The translations under genes were made by a program, and so were the position numbers. This document shows positions 12,957-26,300 of a stretch of 64,000 bases of DNA, piece after piece. Where the stretch lies: contig CM059585.1 of assembly GCA_030407085.1 (NCBI GenBank), positions 4,705,001 to 4,769,000 of the forward strand, written 5' to 3'. Within the stretch, counting starts at the first letter, position 1. Each line of letters begins with the position of its first letter. The notes below the pieces were generated by a model. It did not search any database. It saw only the letters and a list, made by a program, of their open reading frames with translations, and was not told the DNA's origin. Source of the DNA: Trichopria drosophilae (Eukaryota; Arthropoda; Insecta; Hymenoptera; Diapriidae).

Positions 12957-14217
12957 TTAATTTTCTATCGCAACAAGAATATGTTGAATTATGTCACAGA
13001 AAAGTAAAATCTTCCACTGACTCAGAAACGAAAAATTCACCACCGTCCCAGCCGGGAGAGTCGCGCACCAATTTCGGAGAGTTTGCGAAATCCCGGAAAG
13101 GCGCACCGGGAAGTCGCCTCGTTGGAGAGGGTCGCGTATTCCGGAAAAGCGAAGCGTAGGAGGAGGAAAAACGGTTATCTCGTTTTCCTTCACGATGACT
13201 GTGTTGCGCTGGCGGTTGCGAAAAATCACCACGTTGGCCGTTTCGCGCGCACTCTCGAGGAGAGTCGTCCGGGGTGACTCCGGAACCTCCTCGGATATCT
13301 TTTATCCCAAAAGTTTCGACTCACCGTTTCGCACTGAGCGTCCCGCGGAAGTTATCCGCACCCGTCGTCTTCGACGTCGCACTATTTAGGTTAGGATGTC
13401 CCGAAGAAGTCGCCGACCCGCGTTTCTATCGGACGTGGCGCGGAACGAGGACCGCGTAATCGTCACGAGTGGCAGCGGGATGCCGAAATTTCCCGGGCGA
13501 ACGTCATTTTTTCGAAAAAGCGACGTCTGACTTGCGTGTGTACAGGGAAACGAAAGAGCCGAACACCACCACCTCTACCCCCCAGTCGCAGTCGCCACCG
13601 TCGATCTTCCCACCGCGCGACGTTGCCACATCCCCGCTTTTCCCGATGGCTGGTCCATTCGAATAACGTTGCTTGCAAATTTTCCCGCTAAATTGCTGGC
13701 ATCGCTGGTCGCCATCGAGGCGACGCGTGGAACGTCGAATCATCGTTTCGAAATCGTCGCCGAGACGACGGAAGTTCCCAACTACGAGTTTTCCCCCTGG
13801 TTTTCGGTCCCGGAAAAGCGTCCGCCCAGCCGTTGGGAGGTCGTCGGCTCGACGCTTTTTTCGCCGATCGTCGGAAAAAAGCGTCGACGAAAAACGACAT
13901 TCGGCCTCGGGTCGTTCGAAGCTCGCGCCAGACCGCGAAAACGGAGCATGTGGAGCGACGCAATTGGTCCAATCTTTTGCGTATCCTGCCTCTCGTGACG
14001 CATTGCCGTTATTTCTAGGCTTCTGCTAGGCTATTTCCTTGGCGCGTATTTTAAGTTTCAAAGGACGCTCGGCGACGTTGCCGTTACGTAATGTACACCG
14101 AACGCACAAACGACGAATTGCCGTTTTTCGCCCTTTTTGCACTCCGAAAAAAAATGGCGGCCAATCATTTTCAAGAAATCGAACAAAACATTCTATTGAA
14201 ATTTGTGTAGTTCGTGA
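12957..14217 (-). promoter_or_regulatory. CpG-rich block; probable SERCA promoter and leader exon
   Basis: GC and CpG content rise sharply against the AT-rich surroundings, with no conserved protein in any frame despite several overlapping open frames. On the minus strand a strong donor (ACG|GTGAGT, GT at 13324-13323) is correctly placed to splice to the SERCA leader acceptor at 9425, so the leader exon would end at 13325 with a start site somewhere up to about 14.2 kb. No TATA box is obvious. Divergent plus-strand transcription is possible. Confidence 0.45.
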
Positions 14218-14221
14218 TTAA

Positions 14222-15504
14222 ACAAACGTCCTGAAATGACAATTTTTATACTTCAATTTCAATCAAGTATTTCGTATCAAAATCAAAGTTGAAAACATTC
14301 GAGAGGTACGTATCCTACTGTTTTCGAGGTCGCTCTTCAAGATTCCGAGTTCAAAATTGAGTTTCAGCCATCAGAAATTCCAATATGGCGCTGAATATGA
14401 AAAACATTTCCAAAAAATTGGGAATTTTTTATTCTTATCAATTTTTTTCGAGGTATTAGAATATTGGAATTTTATTGAAACCTTGCATAAAATAGTTGAA
14501 TTTTAAGAAAAAATTTTACGTTTATATCCTACATCATTCTAACGACCTCAAAATGGCGTCAACAATGAAAATTTCTTTGAGAAATTTCTGGACGCTGTAA
14601 CTAAAAAACTACGAACTTTTTAAAAAAAATGCCTAGAATGAAAAGTTCTTCTAATTCAACAAGCGATATAGTAGAATTTTTTCAAAATTTTTTGATGACA
14701 TTTTGAGAAATTTTTTTTCAACATTATTTTCAACATTGTAATTTATTTACAAAAAATTCTGAAAAAAATTTAGTGTATTCTCTGATGAGTTCTAAGAGTT
14801 ATTTATTTTTTGCAATTTTTTCGAAAAGTCGATAGTTTTCGAGGAAATGAATTTCAAATATTATAGTTTAGGATTTTTTCTCCCAAAAAAACTATCAACT
14901 TTTGAAAAAAATTGCAAAGAACAAAAAACTCGTAGAATTCATAAGTGAAAACACCAAATTTTTTTCAGTATTTTTCATAAATGAATTATAACTTTGAAAA
15001 AAATTTCTCAAAATGTCATCACAAAAATCTGAAAAAAATCCACTATATTTCTCGATTAATTCTAAGAACTTTTCATTCTTAGCATTTTTTTATAACAGCA
15101 CATAGTTTTTGAGTTAGAACATTCAGAAATTTTTCAAAGAAATTTTCATTGTTGACCCCATTTTGAGGACGTTACAATGATGTGGGATATAAAAGTAAAT
15201 TTTTTTCTTAAAATTCAACTGTTTAATGCACCATTACGTACGGTTCCAATAGAATCCCAATATTCTAATAGCTCGAAAAAAATTGATAGGTATAAATAAT
15301 TCCCAATTTTTTTGAATTTTTTAAAAAATTCGGCGCCGTATTGGAATTTCTGATGGCTGAAACTCAATTTTAACCTCGGAATCTTGAAGAGCGACCTCGA
15401 AAACAATAGGATATGTACCTTTCAATTGTTTTCAACTTCGATTTTGATACGAAATACTTGATTGAAAATGAAGTATAAAAAATGCCATTTCAGGCGTTAA
15501 TGGG
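14222..15504. mobile_element. Large palindromic piggyBac-type foldback, 1.28 kb
   Basis: Nearly the whole element is one inverted repeat: the left arm from CCTGAAATGACA (14231 on) matches the right arm ending TGCCATTTCAGG (about 15494), with the fold centre at about 14.87 kb. TTAA lies at both edges (14218-14221, 15505-15508), and the right end reads ...AATGGG-TTAA, the mirror of a piggyBac-like TTAA-CCC start. The left end lacks the matching CCC. Instead, 16-17 bases after the left TTAA repeat those after the right TTAA, so the left terminus looks rearranged. No coding capacity. Confidence 0.65.
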
Positions 15505-15508
15505 TTAA

Positions 15509-18500
15509 ACAAACGTCCTGAAATTCCTTGTCGGATCGCAACGGAGACATTCACATCCCGCAGGATCGAAGATTGCGAAACATTGTTGTGTTTCCGGACA
15601 CATATTTATCATACAATTATTTACAATACTGATTCTAAGTGTAACAAAGTTTGGAATTATCAGCCATTGACTACACAAATTTGTTTTGTAAAGCCGGACT
15701 TTTTTCAGAACGACAAGGAAGAAAACTTATTATAGATAGGCGCAAACTTCGTCATTAATTATTTATCTGCTTTACCGACTGTTATTACAGTCGTTAATTT
15801 ATGGTAAGTATTAATACATTTTAAGTCGCTAAATTGGCGGTTTGAATTATTGGTGAAATCATTTGGCAATTTTAGCCAGTGCTGGCCTTCAGGTGAACAA
15901 GAAATTCTTAGTATTTAAGTGCAAACAGGAGTCAAAGTGACATATTTTGTCTCTATTTCCATACCTAAAGGTAAATCAGAGATATTCTGATCACGAGTGT
16001 GAATCTACTTAATTCGTAGTATATAATCGTTCGTCATTATAATAATACAGAAAATCTAATTTATTATCTAATCATGGTGGATAAATGGTGTTGTTCACCT
16101 TGTAAAAAAGTCATCATTGCGTGTCATATCTTCGAAATTATTGTAAATTAAAGAAAAAAAGTTTATTCAACGAATCACATTTTATCAAAAATATTAATTA
16201 TATTTTGTCGGAATACTATTTCTGACGAAGACTGCAAAAGTAATCCGAAAACGTTGAGATCTCGTATTTATATTACGATCATCAATTACATACCACGACT
16301 TATTTTTATTAAATTACAATAGTGGAAAAAAGAAACCTTCTCTTCGAGATCTTTAATCTCCATTTTTATAAGTATTAGTATGGTTTTTAATAGTTTATTT
16401 CGGTTGATATTCGATGTAATATTTCATATTTAAGTAAATAACTGAACTGAACTCATACAATATAAAAAATAATCTTTTTATGAAGTTTTACTTTCTTAAA
16501 TTTTGCATGATCAAAAAACAGAAAAAATATTTTAATGACAAAATAAAAATGATTAGTCTCAAATATTTCCAATAGGAAACAATAAGTATCCTTTTTATTT
16601 GAAACTGAGTGATTGCCAATATTTAAAAAGCAGGTATTGTTACTTTCTTGAACAAAAAGACATCGAATCCGTCGAGCTTTAAAGTTCGATCTATGATTTT
16701 AGAATCCTAAGAAAGAAATAGAAGTTATTTCCGGAAATGAAAAGTAAACGTATATACGAATAAATTTTGCGGACAATTGTTTTGTCAGTAGCATATATTG
16801 TGTCAAGTAAAGCATGGAATGAACTTATTGGAATGGAATTAATTCGGCTTTTAATAATGTTCCAGTGAGAACATACTGAGTAAACTTGAATGTATAAAGT
16901 AAGATTTACTCCAAATAAATGTTATTGGAACGCGGCCAATATGCACACGAATGTATAAGCACTACTACATTCACTCAAAATGTGCAGTTTCCTGAATTTT
17001 CGTACTTCAAAATTACTAATTACTAATAATTCTTATATCTGAGGGCCTGAAAAAACATAACGTCTGTTACGTAAGCAATAGTTAACGTTATCGCAATCGA
17101 TGGTTGGAGCATAGGTGTTTTCTTAAAACCGTTTTATTTTATGTTTGTTTTTTACTATTTATATTATTATGAAAATTTAATACTGGATAATTCACATAAC
17201 TATTCCTTTTTATAAATTTTAATTATCGAATATAAAAATATATAACGTGATGGGTGTCAGTTAAAATTAATTTAACTTATAAATTGTGTTGAACTGCCTA
17301 AATACGAGTTTTCATAATTAATTTGACGCAACGTTATGGTTTTCAAACCATTAGTCATGTTTAACGAATTGATTTGAGTAGATGGCGATTAATGTATCCG
17401 TCCTTTATTTTATTTTATCCACTAACCGGAAGTAAAGAAACGTTCGATTAATTGCCACCAATTTAAGCAACTAAAAATTGTATTTATCGAAACCATATTA
17501 ACTGAACTTGAAAAAGAGCTTTCGTTTACAAACGATTTTTCGGCCTGCAGGTATACGCGAAAACAAATTTTGAGAAGGGTGCAATCCAGGCGATACTAAT
17601 TAAAAATGCACTGCCACAACTGCGGGATAGAAAAGTGAAAGTGCACATCTGTAAAGTGAATTCCATCTGCAGCTACTTATTAGGACTGATCCCAAATTTA
17701 AGCACATTCGGCATACATCGTGTATAAAAGAAAATCCTCCGACATTTTTCCAAGAAATTATGAAAATATGAGATTTTATTGCTTCCTAAACAAATAAATT
17801 TTTATTTTTAAAATGTTTTATAATTGTTATGCGTAAAAAAGATTGTCTTTTTTTTATACCTGTAAAACTGTATTTAAAACTGTTCAAACCCTTTACTAAT
17901 CTAAACGTCTTGATTGTTGAAACAATTACTTCTCTGAATATTTATAAACAACATTTTTTATTAACAAAATGGTAAATTCTAATGTCAAAATATAAGGAAA
18001 GTTTACACATCACGCGAAGCTACGAGGGGAAAAAAAGTTAAATACGAAGCGTTATTTGACAAGTGTTGTCAAATATTGACCGGGGAAATGAAAACGAGCC
18101 TCGTTGACGAGGATCCTGTGTATAATAATGGCTCATGAATAACGGGCGTTAAGGAAACAAAACTAATCAAAGACGTGGCGCTGCTCCAGGAACAACAGAA
18201 CGCTCATTTTTAAATATGTTTCGAGTATTAAGAAAAATAAAGAATTCGCCGTATGTACTGACCGAGAGGGACTGCATTTTTTTTAAAGTTTATTATTAAC
18301 GTTCCCATCTGTTCAGAACAGAAATGTAACGTTGAATAGTCTATCATAAATCGAAAAGACAATTGCATGATTCGAATTCCGACTGAATTAATTGCTTTCT
18401 CAGAAATACCGACAGGTATCACAAACTTTTTTCCTTTGGCGTGGAGTAGCTTAATCGTGAGAATCAAATATTTGGCCAAAAACATTTTTAATCTTGCCAT

Positions 18501-20850
18501 CTTGGTAGCAATAGATTAAAATTGAAACGGTGAAAATGATTAGAAAAAAACTGTTAAATATTCTAAAAGACCAAAATCCATTTCCCGAGATAAATGTTGG
18601 AACGAAGCGGAAATTTGAAAAAAAAAAGACAAAACTTTATTCTCACCATAAACAATTAAATTCTCCGATTGATCGAAATATAATTATAAAGAAAGAAACA
18701 AAACTATTTAGTACTATATTTTTTATCGGGTTCCTAAGTAGACAAACTGTTCGTTTGGGTTTCTAGTGGCGCCTCTAGCCCTTTCTCTCAATGCTAAAAA
18801 AATAAGGCGCCACTGTGACCTACTCAGGCGAATTAAAAATTGCAAAAATATCTCAATAAACAATTACGGTCCCTTGATTGTCATTCATATCCGTGTAGAA
18901 ATTTAGATGAATACACGATATTTAATCCTTAATTTGAAAAGCTTCTCTAACACGAATTTTTAAAACTTTCATGCATAGTTACAGAGAAAAATATTGGCAA
19001 CTACTCCATTACTCCACTTTTTCTCATATGGGTTTATACCTAATGATGGTTATGTCTGTTGATGGAGACAAGAGGTATGTAGACTATGAACTGTGCCCGA
19101 AACATAATTCCGCTCTTACATAACGCTCACGTAAGGATGAATCAAAGGGTAGAAATCGACCAGAAAAAGAAGATGAAAAACTTTCATACGAACTGACATT
19201 AAAGAATCGTATTAAAAATTTGTTTGCAAATAATTTTTATGAAAAGTTTTCAAATATATCAGCAATTCAAAAACTTCTAACAATATAGTGACTGTGAACT
19301 TGTCATGAATGTCACGGCAACTAGTCGTAGTTTGGTACTCGATAAGCGTGTAGATTCTGGTTTCTCATAAATAATTAATACAGAACGTTTTCTCCAAGAA
19401 ACTTAATGGTTACAAAATTATTAAACCAAATATCATCGATATAGATTCTATTTTATAGTGTATTATAAATTGATATATTCACAGATTAATTCTTGTAAGA
19501 CACCATCTGATATTTGACGTAGCAGCAAAACATTCACTTGCGAATCAGCTGATACGACAATATTTCCATTGCGATAGTAGATAATCCAAAAAGAAAACTG
19601 GAAATCCAGACGTGGAAACAAAAACTTAATAAATTTTAAACTTTGCACTTCGTGAATCTTTTATAACTTGACTTAATTTTTTCGGCGGGCCAACAATCGT
19701 AAGCGCGAAGGTATTGGAAGTTGGATCGAAAGCAAATTATGGATTTGGGTTTTTTAACAAAGAAACCAAATAAAAACCAGACCTATCTTGTCACTGATTT
19801 CAACGAACTGATAGATTTGGAACCGGTCCGAAACCAGCTGTTCGCGCGGAACCAGCTTGCAAAACTCCCGGGACACGACTAGCGAGGGCCAAATTGCGCG
19901 TGCTCGAGCGGACGCTTTTAGCACATCTCAAGACGACTTCCTAATTATTTTGGCAGGTTGCAAGCCGCACTATGCTTTTAAGCTACGGACTCTTCTCGAT
20001 CTCCGTACAGCCTTGTCCAGTGCAGCAGGCAAGGTTGCCCTTGCGGACGTTGACGTTGTACCTTGCGAACTTGACAGTCGATACGCTTCAATGCGAACCT
20101 TCAATTGATGGCATTAACAATACTCAAAGACTATTCGAATAAAATTAATCGAGATTTTCTTTATTTTCATTAAAGATTATTCTGAAGTTTTGAGTATGCT
20201 TAGGAAATTCTTAATAAATGATTCTACCGGATTCAACAATGGAAAATTGCAATATTTACATGGAGTATATTCCAGGATCCAATTGTCAATATGAAATGGC
20301 AGTACGAAAGGCAATACGAGCTTATTTGTTAGTATCATTGTCAATATTGATAATATTGACTTATTAAGTCGGTCCCTTGACTATCATTGGCTTATCAATG
20401 CTATAACAAAATACATTTTTTGAATTCAGGCTCAGCTCTGGTTAGTGATGCCTAGTGACAAAATAAGAATAAGATAGGTCAGATATGTGCAAAATCGTGG
20501 TTGAAACATATCGCAAGGAAATGAACCGAGGGCCAAACTTTTACGAGCTTTACATATTTTCTTTAGTAGGTATCACAGAATTTTGACTTAGAATATCGTA
20601 TTTTGGATAAAGTAAAGAAGAGAAGGTGTGGATGAAACGAACACGTGGAAAGAAGCCGTTACATATGCTATTGTGTTTAAAGACATTGGATTCTGGTATA
20701 ATAACAACAATAGTAAAGACAGATATACATCAGATAAGAACGTTGCCAAATGTTTGAGACGAAACGTACAATCAACCATGATGGCCATTTCTTTACATAC
20801 TAACTATCCACCTTTTACTAACATTGTGCCGCCCAAATTCATCTATATAA
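15509..20850. other. AT-rich stretch without recognisable genes
   Basis: No conserved protein and no splice-consistent gene was found. Around 16.21-16.25 kb is a short motif (GACGAAGACTGCAAAAGTAA followed by CCGAAAACGTTGAG) whose inverse style recurs at 41.39 kb (CTACGTTTCGGCC); both may be fragments of older repeats. A slightly GC-richer spot at 18.0-18.2 kb and open frames at 18.2-18.8 and 19.86-20.1 kb show no family resemblance. Confidence 0.6.
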
Positions 20851-23300
20851 GAAATTCGTCATGTGACATAGATGATGTATGGGATATTACGGCATATAAA
20901 TGCGTCACGTGAACCAAACGCATACATGAGGCGAGTGATGTGCAGTTTTCTTCATCAGCGCGCGTTGCGACTGCGTAGGCCGCACGCCGCACGCCGCAAA
21001 TATACTGCACTATAATACGTTCATTCGTGGACGTAATGTGTTGAACTTCAGGCATCATAAATCACGAAGCCACGAGAATCGAAGTATGCTCGTAAATAAC
21101 GTTATGAAATTATCATCATATAAAGCTTTTTTTATTAAATCTTATGAATTATGTATATACTCTGGTACATGTGAATATCCATATTTTGGTGGATCATATT
21201 CTGATGCTAAAATCTTGAGTAAACTTGTATGCTACTCAGTACTCATATTTCAGCATTTACAACTTTCTGTCAGTTTCTGCGTCAAATTCTTTCTGCTGTA
21301 CCCAAAATTTCTACATTTTTGAGAATAGGTGACATCTTTCCAACAAGGACAGTAGGTCAGACGTTGCACAATTTGAAATTGGGTGCAATTTAATTATCTA
21401 TGTTCTTTTTCTAGATTTAAGAAATATCTGGCGGATTCACCAATTCGAATATTGATATGTGGGTCCTCTGTCTTCTTTTGTTTTCATCTTCATTGTTATA
21501 CCAGAACACTTAAGATTCTATGGTTGTGGTACATGCCTTCACCGGTGGAACTCACTTCACCGAAGATTGTGTAACGGAGCTGCAGAGAGAGACAGAGCGA
21601 GTCGTTTTGACGGATCACACTATTTATATGAGAGGGCCATTTATAGCTGACCGGGGAGTTTTGTCGATTTCCACGCGTTCGCGGCATTCCTTCAATGACG
21701 ACATTCAGTTCAAAATACTGTTGACGAATTATGTGTATTGGCTGATGGTACCTGTTTAGCATCGTCGCTTTATGCATGAGTTTGTGGCCGCAAGCATATT
21801 CCTGTAGTGACTAAGGAAAACCGAGCGGTCTCGGTTCCCGCACTTGGTCACTTTGAGTCTGCAAGCGTGCAGCTGCCAGATACGCGATTCGAATATCTCG
21901 AGACATTTTTTAAATAAATTCTTGGCTCCGGCACGCGGGTCACTCAGCACGACATGCCAAGGTCCTTCAAAATTTACGAGCTGCTCGAAAAATCGGCCGC
22001 GAGACACTCGGAAAAAAAAACAAAGCGGGAATAAACAATCCACAATGGTTAACAATACTCTATTGGACTTGGCACGCGGATCGAAAATCCTAAACACATA
22101 ATGGAACGATGCTCTTTACATTTAAGTTATTCCACATTTGAGGATAAATTTATATATAGCTTTAAAGCGCCAGTTTTCTGTACATGCTATCAATTTATCG
22201 CACTTCATTGAAATAAAGTCGATGATGAGCGGGCTGTCATACGGAAAGCGTACCGGAAAATACCTGAGCAAGGCTCTGACGCCAACGAATTAGGGAATTG
22301 AGTGAAGAGAGGCTTCGTTGCCAAGTTCTCGATGTGATAAATATCGCCTCGAAGATGACACATGGGCCACATGGACTATGAACACTGGAAGTAAGCTTCA
22401 CTCAGGTCCTTCTTCATTGGCGTCATTGCAGATGTGCTCTCGTAAAGATCACTGAGATAAAACTCCTTCCTATTTACCTCTTACACTACGTTTCTCTTTT
22501 TCGCACTACCCGAGTAGCTTAACGATCGCGGTAAGGATATTGGTTGATCCTTAAAGAAAAACTATTGAATACTATCCAGTCCACAATTTGGCGCGTCACA
22601 AACACTGGTATCCCTTTCGTTCGTATATCTCTTTCGCAATAACACTGAAATCACTGTGTATTTGGCACCGTTCATGACTGACTTACCAGTTGTTTCAAAT
22701 ATTCACCAGCAGAAAAAGTACACTCGAGAAACAAACGACGACACTTAAGCTAAAAGAGTCCCTCTGATAGCCGGACTTGCGACGACTACTCTCTGGTCAT
22801 GGCGGTGATAGGGAAAGCGTAGATAAAAAAAACGAAGGTACAACAAACGAGCCGAAAAGCCGCAGCGCTCGCGCTGCTAAACAAAACGGGACGTCTGATC
22901 ACCTCGAAATGCGTTTAAGTAGTCGGCGACGACGAACCCTGGTGGAAAGACGAGCAACGAGGAGCTTTCTGGCATTGGGCCAGTATGGTACCGGTTGTCC
23001 GCTGCGCACTTTGCATTGACCCCACCGCGTATTAAGGTAAAAAACAAAGAGAGGTGCCCTCATGGACGGCCTGCATCCCCCTAAGCGCATCCGGAAGATG
23101 TCGGTCGTCGTCTTCGTCGTCGGTCGTCGTCAGACCGACGCTCAGCTTCTTATTTTAGGATTTCTTCCCTCGTTACGTACCTGAAAATAAGCGCGTCATT
23201 GAAGTCTTGAGGAAACTCGACTAAAACCCCGCGAGTCGAGTTAGACCCTGTTGTTCGCCTCCCGACGAATCAAAATCATACGCGTTAAGCCAAATGCCGT
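20850..23300. promoter_or_regulatory. CpG-richer region, possible promoter/leader of an unidentified transcript
   Basis: GC content is clearly above the flanks and CpG is frequent. Short overlapping frames show no known domain. A consensus donor lies on the minus strand (TTTTCAG|GTACGT, exon side ending 23181) and donor-like ATCGCG|GTAAGG occurs on the plus strand near 22.53 kb. A (GTC)n-like CGTCGTC run lies at 23.10-23.13 kb. This could be a leader exon of a neighbouring gene, an alternative SERCA leader or a non-coding RNA; the sequence alone does not decide. Confidence 0.3.
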
Positions 23301-26300
23301 TTTACTTACAATTAAATCATTCGCACCTATCGCTCGCTCAACCGCGAAGCTATTTGCAGAATCTTACTTTTCTGCCATCGAGCTTTTCTCAGAGGTGTTC
23401 TTGTGGCCTCCTCAATCGTGATTTATGCATGCCCCTATTAAAAAATCCAAATATCCCTGCCTTGTTCTTAAAACGTCTAAACGAGACTGCACGAAACCGC
23501 TATATTCTTTTCCAATTTGTAAATGACAGTGGAAAATCCCAGAGATATTGGATTGGCAAGGCACCGAGACTTATTAAGAAGAATTCATAATTAAGTAATT
23601 GATTTCTGCTGCAATTTTCTATAATACAAATACCTTATTTAGTATATAAATTCGTTTGCAATATCTTGCATACAAAATGAACCCTTTGTTCATTGTATCT
23701 CTGCAAATGATAAACCTCACGCTTGAGTTATTCGCGTCATTTGGCCTCAATTCATTATTTCTCTATGTACGTATGTTCAGCATTTAAGTTGAACACGGGT
23801 TTCTCTATTTACGGTCTTGAAGAAATCACCTGACACCTACCAGAAATAACGACATTTATCACTAACGGCCACCCGTTGTTACTCGTCTGCAATCGTCTTC
23901 AGATATAGATTGTAACTCTTCTTACCCGTGCAAACTAAAAAGTATTAAAACAAATAGAAAAATTAACATTTTTCATATGGTTTTTTGGCATAATCGAAAC
24001 TTTCGTTTAATTAGTTCGTGCAGATTGTGATTTAATATATATTTTTTTCATTTTTTGGCATCCCGATTTTTTAAAGCCGTTATCAGCATTCCAGCAAACG
24101 AGAATAAGCTATGTTCACTCATGCATACAAAAAATGCCAATATCAATTAGTATACAAATACTAGTTTTATAAGTAAATATAAGTCATTACATGAATTTGG
24201 TCAAATACCATTATATTAATTTGAATAATTCAAAATAGTTATATACAGTTCACTATTATAAAAAAATTGGAGGTAATTGTAGTTTTATTGTTGCAGCAAA
24301 AACAAGAGCAAATAAATTGTAATTTACGCGTCGATATCGCATCAATAGATCTATTGTATATAATACGTCAGACGACATAACTATAACATTGTGGAACTGA
24401 TAAAATTAAGTGAATTTCTCGAGACAGTAAGTATTTCTCGGTATACAAGGTCACAATAACGAAGGTTGTAAACAAACAGGAAGAAAACATTCGATGAAAA
24501 TTGAACATCAGCGTCACTATAGAACGTAGTTCACTTAAACACAAATAAAATAATTCCGATTTATAAGGCTTGTCAGGTTTGCCAGATTTTACTATTCAGG
24601 ATAAAAAATGTAAATATCGCATCTAGTAAACGTGTTTAAAACTGTACTTTTAGTACATCTTCGATTGTCATGAACGATTTTCATTTCTACAGGGTTACAG
24701 TCAGAATTTATAGTAAATAATACTTCGTCGTGGTTAATATTATAGTTGTAAAGCATTCAGTTTCCATATTATCGAAAACACTGCCGAACCGCTCAAAATA
24801 CATTGTTAAAATCGTTTATATCAATCTGACACCATTTTTAATTGGAATTTTTATAGAGCCATCAGAAGAGATTTCATAAAAAGCATATAAAACTTTAGAT
24901 TCTTTAATATTTTATTAAAAAAGTTGGAAAAAATTGAAAAAAATAATTTTTTCCATTTAAAAACAATGTTAAATTTCAGCCGCATGGTGGAGGCAGAAAT
25001 AATTATTTTACAGAAATGGTCTTTGGCACTCTTATTTTGGTACAGAATAAGAAACTTTTCTGACCCATGGTTAAGCTATTGAATAACTTTTGTGTTTTTC
25101 GAACCACTCTACTTCAGAAAGGAATAATTTTCAATAATTCTGAATCATTTTTCTTTTAATGCAACAACATTAAAAAAATGAGCATATATTGTTACTGCTA
25201 ATAGTAATGTACATTTCCGCAAAGCTGTTAATTAAAGTAGCAAATATCTTCGTGGAAAGTGTTATCATTCGACGCTAATAATTTTCACCTTTTTCCAGTT
25301 TTCATATTATTCGTACATCAATTATTGAAATTATTGTTTATAGAATAGCAGGAGTATACGAGCACGTGGACTCCATCAAAATTATTTTCTCGCGGTAATA
25401 TAAGTGTGAGATGATTTTGACTATTAAATTAATCATTCGTGCCGGTGGCTTTCTGGATTCGTAGATTTGGAAGCACTCCAACAACTTTTGGATATCGACA
25501 GTTGTTTCGCGAAATGTGATACTCCTGTGAACGTATACAAAATTGTTACATAATGTGATTTGCACAACTTTAAAAATCAAACGCAAGCCGTAATAATGTA
25601 GAATCTCCAGAAGAGGAATTTTTTAATCATTGAAACCCAACATCTTTGTATATATTTACAATTACATGGGATATTAAATAGAATCTATTGTATTAATTAA
25701 AAAAGATAAAAATACATTGAGTAAGTAGACAATCATTTTTTGGGATTCCATTTCCCTATCTCAGAATTAGTCTTCTTGTTCATTCACGTCAGCGATGTCA
25801 ACTCACGTCATCTTTGCTGCAAGTGCCAAAATATGCATTCCACCGTCATAAAGTAACATCTCAGAGAATCTGTAATGGACGAACAATAACTCACGTAAGA
25901 AGACACGTAATATGTGGCAAAACGTTTTCGAAAGCGTCATTCAAATTATTATTCGATTATACGATTAAGTTTATTTCTTCCGCTTTTAATTTTGTTTCCT
26001 TGGAAAAGATCAGATTTGTCTTATACCGACGGGCACGTGTTATATTTGACGGTAAGAAACATCCAATCGAGATAAAGAAAATGCCAACAAAATTTTACCG
26101 CCAGGCTTTCCGAAACTTGAGAAGGTTGAACCTCTATGGATAATCGACTAAAACGTTGAAGGTTTCATAATTTTCCATTTTTTTAGACAATTACTAGAAC
26201 CACCATATCATCAGAGGGGGAATAATAACAATTTATAACAAAAATGTTAAATTTAAAATATCTCTTACATTCGTTTAAAATAATTCCCCTTCATCCATAC

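Larger units (their letters stand above)
9425..13324 (-). other. Probable SERCA leader intron, ~3.9 kb
   Basis: This is the interval between the acceptor at 9425-9426 and the candidate donor at 13324-13319 (GTGAGT on the minus strand). It has no credible coding exon. It holds a piggyBac-type MITE with 121-bp tandem units (10496-11211), a pogo-type MITE (11964-12129) and an unclassified repeat ending GGATCACCCTGTATA near 12543. The donor assignment, and so the intron's right edge, is inference. Confidence 0.4.

Noticed and set aside
13083..14221. Cluster of overlapping 60-118-codon frames on both strands
   Set aside because: High GC with few stop codons explains open frames in every phase. 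Arg/Ser-rich products without domains overlap each other, fitting a CpG-rich leader/promoter better than proteins.
25338..25586. 82-codon minus-strand frame as a possible exon
   Set aside because: Looks somewhat protein-like, but there is no family match, no neighbouring exons with matching splice phases, and AT-rich non-coding context.
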